Assembly (NCBI GenBank): GCA_028875335.1
Contig: JAPPEF010000251.1
Coordinates: forward strand, 1-7,080
Source: Gemmatimonadota bacterium
GTDB lineage: Bacteria; Latescibacterota; UBA2968; UBA8231
Length of the DNA: 7,080 bases
Direction of reading: 5' to 3'
The notes under the pieces were generated by a model. That model was not told the origin of the DNA. It ran no database searches and saw nothing but the letters and a program-made list of their open reading frames with translations. The first letter of the stretch is position 1. Every line of letters starts with the position of its first letter. Positions 4,802 through 7,080 of the stretch are shown here, in pieces. The position numbers were made by a program, and so were the translations under genes.

Positions 4802-6724
4802 ATGTACTTGCGAAAGTTGTCGATGTGGAGCGCGCTGGGCATTGCGGCGCTCGTCGCCTGTGGGGAGCAGGAGCCGACTGGCCAAAAGGAGGCATTGTCG
4901 CTGGCCCAGGTAGGCGAAGAGGTGATCACGGATCGGGATATACGTTACCTGATTGACAATGTGGCCGAGTGGGCCAAGAGCGAGCAGGAGGGCGGCGCAA
5001 AGGTCCGCGAATACTTGCAGTCGCTGATCGATCGGACGCTCATTCTCCGCGAAGCGCGCGCCGGCAAATTAGACCGGAGTCCAGCGTTTGTCAGCGAAGT
5101 GGCGACGGCTTTGCGGCGGCGGCTGATACGAGAGATCGAGCAGCGCGCTGTCGATAACCAAGTTGTCATCACCGAGGAGGAAATGCGGAGCGTGTTTGCC
5201 GAGCAAAACTGGGAACGCTGGATCAAAATCGCCCATATCGTCGTACCCACTCAGGAGCGCGCCGAGGAGGCGATGGCAGCTCTGCGGGCCGGCACTCCCT
5301 TTGAGGAAGTAGCGCGCGAATTTTCGACCCATTCGCGCACGGCTTCGCTCGGAGGCGTGAAACCCATGTATTACAGCCGCTTCCACGCCGTCCCACTGGT
5401 GCGCGATGTACTCTTCAGTCTCAAAGTAGGGGAAATATCAGAGCCCATAGCCGTCCCCCAAGGTTACGAAATTTTCAAGGTCCTAAACGAGTTGCAAGGG
5501 ACTTACGAGCAAACTAGGGATTTTCTTTTTAAGACACTGTCTGAAGAGCGGTTGGATGCTCGCAAAAAGTCGTATGCAGATTCGCTGGCCGAGCAGTTCC
5601 AATTGACGCCGGATCCGCACGGCTTGGGCGTTCTGATGGAAATATTGCGCAGCGGTCGGGAGGATCTGGAGACCGGCAAAAAGACGTTCCAGATTCCAGA
5701 AGGTGCCGCCGAGATGCCGCTCTTCAGGTATGCGGGGGGACAGATCACGCTCGGGGAAGCCATCTTGCAATCTCCGTTCATTCGCCAAGGCAGAGATGTA
5801 TCCGACAGTGCGAGAGTGGCCCATTTTTTGGAGCGCGACGTAGTAATCCCGCAACTCATGTGGATGGAGGCGGATAAGTTGGAGCTCGACCGCGAACTTG
5901 AAGAATGGGTCAAGCGCAAGGAAGAAGAGGTGCTGATTGTGACCATGCGCCAGATTGCCACTGCGATAGACGAGGAGATAAGCGAACAAGAGCTACTCGA
6001 TTACTACGAAGAAACCAAGGATCAGTACCGGACCGCCTCGGAGGTGAACGTGGTAGAGATTCAGTTGGCCAGCGAGGGTGAGGCCGAGGCACTGCTCGCC
6101 GAGATTCGCGGCATCTTCCGCCGGGCTCCTCCTTTGATCGACCTGCTCACCAAGATGAAACAAAAGCAGCAGGCCGGGCGGGACCTGACGGAGGAGGTAC
6201 GGGCGTTGCGGAAAATGGACGACGATCTCGAGGTTCTGGAATGGCTCCGCCAGCGGTTGGACGAGCGGGGCGGAGTAGAGACGGTTCTAGAGGAAATAGC
6301 TACGGCATCGAGTCCAAAAGAGTTGGCCGAAGAGTACATCATGCGGCAACTGGCCAGCACCCGCAGTCTGCGGCCGGGCGCTAGCGAAACAGAGGGGCAC
6401 TACCATCTCTACTGGTACGAGACGGCGCGCTTTGGGGATTTGGTCACAGCGGCCTTTGAGAGGGAAATCGGTTCGCTCATCGGTCCCATTCAGGTCGGAC
6501 CTTCCTATTCTATTGCCAAAATTCTCGGTCGGCGAGAATCAGAAGCACGTTCCTACGAAGAACGCGAGAGGCAGATACGAGCTAATATCCGCAAGGAGAG
6601 CGAGCGAGAATTGTTCGGGCGTTGGTTGAAAGACCTACGCTCCTCGTACGAAGATGAGGTGCGCTATTTCGACGATAACATCGAAAAGTTGGGTCGGGAA
6701 TTGACCGCGGAAGGGCGCGGCTAG
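4802..6724 (+). CDS. SurA/PpiC-like peptidyl-prolyl isomerase lipoprotein
   Basis: This 640-residue protein is predicted to fold exported proteins on the periplasmic side of a membrane. The start at 4802 gives a textbook lipoprotein signal: MYLRK, a hydrophobic core, then LVAC (17-20) with C20 lipidated. Next comes a SurA_N-like helical region (about 34-135) beginning with the typical LAQVGEEVITDRDI. A parvulin domain spans about 140-230, with KIAHIVV (H145), TPFEEVAREFS, SLGG (182-185), KVGEISEPI and GYEIFKV. The last motif has Glu where active parvulins usually have His (GYHI), so isomerase activity may be weak. A second, diverged parvulin-like unit seems to follow: QYRTASEVNVVEIQLAS (408-424) resembles a domain start and GPIQVGPSYSIAKI (561-574) a domain end. 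A long charged helical insert separates them (about 435-520). The end (583-640) is helical and rich in Glu and Arg. The gene starts 11 bases after the second ATPase gene, so the two are probably cotranscribed. Confidence 0.88.
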   Translation: MYLRKLSMWSALGIAALVACGEQEPTGQKEALSLAQVGEEVITDRDIRYLIDNVAEWAKSEQEGGAKVREYLQSLIDRTLILREARAGKLDRSPAFVSEVATALRRRLIREIEQRAVDNQVVITEEEMRSVFAEQNWERWIKIAHIVVPTQERAEEAMAALRAGTPFEEVAREFSTHSRTASLGGVKPMYYSRFHAVPLVRDVLFSLKVGEISEPIAVPQGYEIFKVLNELQGTYEQTRDFLFKTLSEERLDARKKSYADSLAEQFQLTPDPHGLGVLMEILRSGREDLETGKKTFQIPEGAAEMPLFRYAGGQITLGEAILQSPFIRQGRDVSDSARVAHFLERDVVIPQLMWMEADKLELDRELEEWVKRKEEEVLIVTMRQIATAIDEEISEQELLDYYEETKDQYRTASEVNVVEIQLASEGEAEALLAEIRGIFRRAPPLIDLLTKMKQKQQAGRDLTEEVRALRKMDDDLEVLEWLRQRLDERGGVETVLEEIATASSPKELAEEYIMRQLASTRSLRPGASETEGHYHLYWYETARFGDLVTAAFEREIGSLIGPIQVGPSYSIAKILGRRESEARSYEERERQIRANIRKESERELFGRWLKDLRSSYEDEVRYFDDNIEKLGRELTAEGRG

Positions 6725-6782
6725 GCTGGTGGGGGAATAGATACAACTCGACCCGATTGTCCCAGCGGTTTAATCATTAAAA

Positions 6783-7080
6783 ATGGACCGAATCGAGATT
6801 GGCGGTAAGCTGCTGTTGGTAGTTGTCAGTTTGGCCGTTACCTCGCTCGTCATTGAAGTCTCTTTTTGGCTCTTGGCTCGGTCCGAGCGGATCTATCCCG
6901 TGGTCTATTACCAGACGGACGATCCAAGCCTCGATCTGTGGTGCTACGATGAACACTTTGCGGGCATTGCCGACTGGGATCTGCGGCGGGCACATCCGTA
7001 CGGGAAGTTGACCTATCTGGGCAACGCCAACAATGATTCCACCCTCGCCAATCTAGCGCCGCTCAAAGTGCCCAATGCCA
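6783..7080 (+). CDS. Membrane-anchored protein of unknown function, N-terminal fragment
   Basis: An open frame begins at the ATG at 6783, is preceded by an in-frame stop at 6771-6773, and runs off the right edge with 99 complete codons visible. A short charged N-terminus (MDRIEIGGK) is followed by a strongly hydrophobic segment (about residues 10-30) ending in ARSER, which suggests a signal anchor with the rest of the protein outside the cytoplasm. The visible part then reads YYQTDDPSLDLWCYDEHF and later AHPYGKLTYLGNAN. The general look recalls membrane-anchored SGNH/GDSL-type proteins, but the diagnostic GDS motif would lie beyond the window, so I assign no function. No good ribosome site is seen before the ATG. 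It is 58 bases from the parvulin stop, so cotranscription is possible but uncertain. Confidence 0.7.
   Translation, partial: MDRIEIGGKLLLVVVSLAVTSLVIEVSFWLLARSERIYPVVYYQTDDPSLDLWCYDEHFAGIADWDLRRAHPYGKLTYLGNANNDSTLANLAPLKVPNA

Noticed and set aside
6725..6766. Possible terminator after the parvulin gene (GCTGG pairing with CCAGC).
   Set aside because: Only five base pairs across a 32-base loop, and no U-tract; likely chance.

Overview
The window looks like part of the chromosome of a GC-rich, diderm (outer-membrane) bacterium. The evidence is a SurA/PpiC-type periplasmic chaperone with a lipoprotein signal, two lipobox proteins, and tightly overlapping sugar-type ABC transporter genes. The leucine-rich-repeat (LRR) protein, with its N-terminal cap of the form IPD..LR..IE..L, recalls proteins I remember from uncultured groups such as Poribacteria or Latescibacterota. 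That is memory and inference, not a taxonomic assignment.

Layout, all genes on the + strand. (1) 1-1416 is the 3' end of a CUT1-type (MalG/UgpE-like) permease, a 54-residue two-helix membrane protein and a MalK/UgpC-like ATPase. They are joined by two ATGA stop/start overlaps, so they are one operon. (2) 1417-3761 is a compositionally different block. It holds an AT-rich leader with a 13-bp perfect stem-loop, a good sigma70-like promoter with a dyad around its -10, a 625-residue lipoprotein joining a 22-residue LRR array to a leishmanolysin-like (M8-type) zinc metalloprotease domain, a terminator-like hairpin and nested inverted repeats. (3) 3762-6724 is a second, clearly non-identical MalK-like ATPase followed after 11 bases by a 640-residue lipoprotein with a parvulin (PpiC/SurA-like) prolyl isomerase domain. 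(4) 6783 to the right edge is the start of a membrane-anchored protein of unknown function that runs off the window.

How they may work together. The permease, the small membrane protein and the two ATPases probably form one ABC importer of the carbohydrate/glycerol-phosphate type with a hetero-dimeric ATPase pair; the substrate cannot be read from this window. The parvulin lipoprotein downstream would assist folding of exported proteins. The LRR-metalloprotease gene has its own promoter and terminator signals and a much lower GC content than its neighbours. The simplest reading is that it was inserted between two ATPase genes that were once adjacent. It is the most notable object here: a predicted surface-anchored protease with a repeat array showing recent DNA-level duplication.
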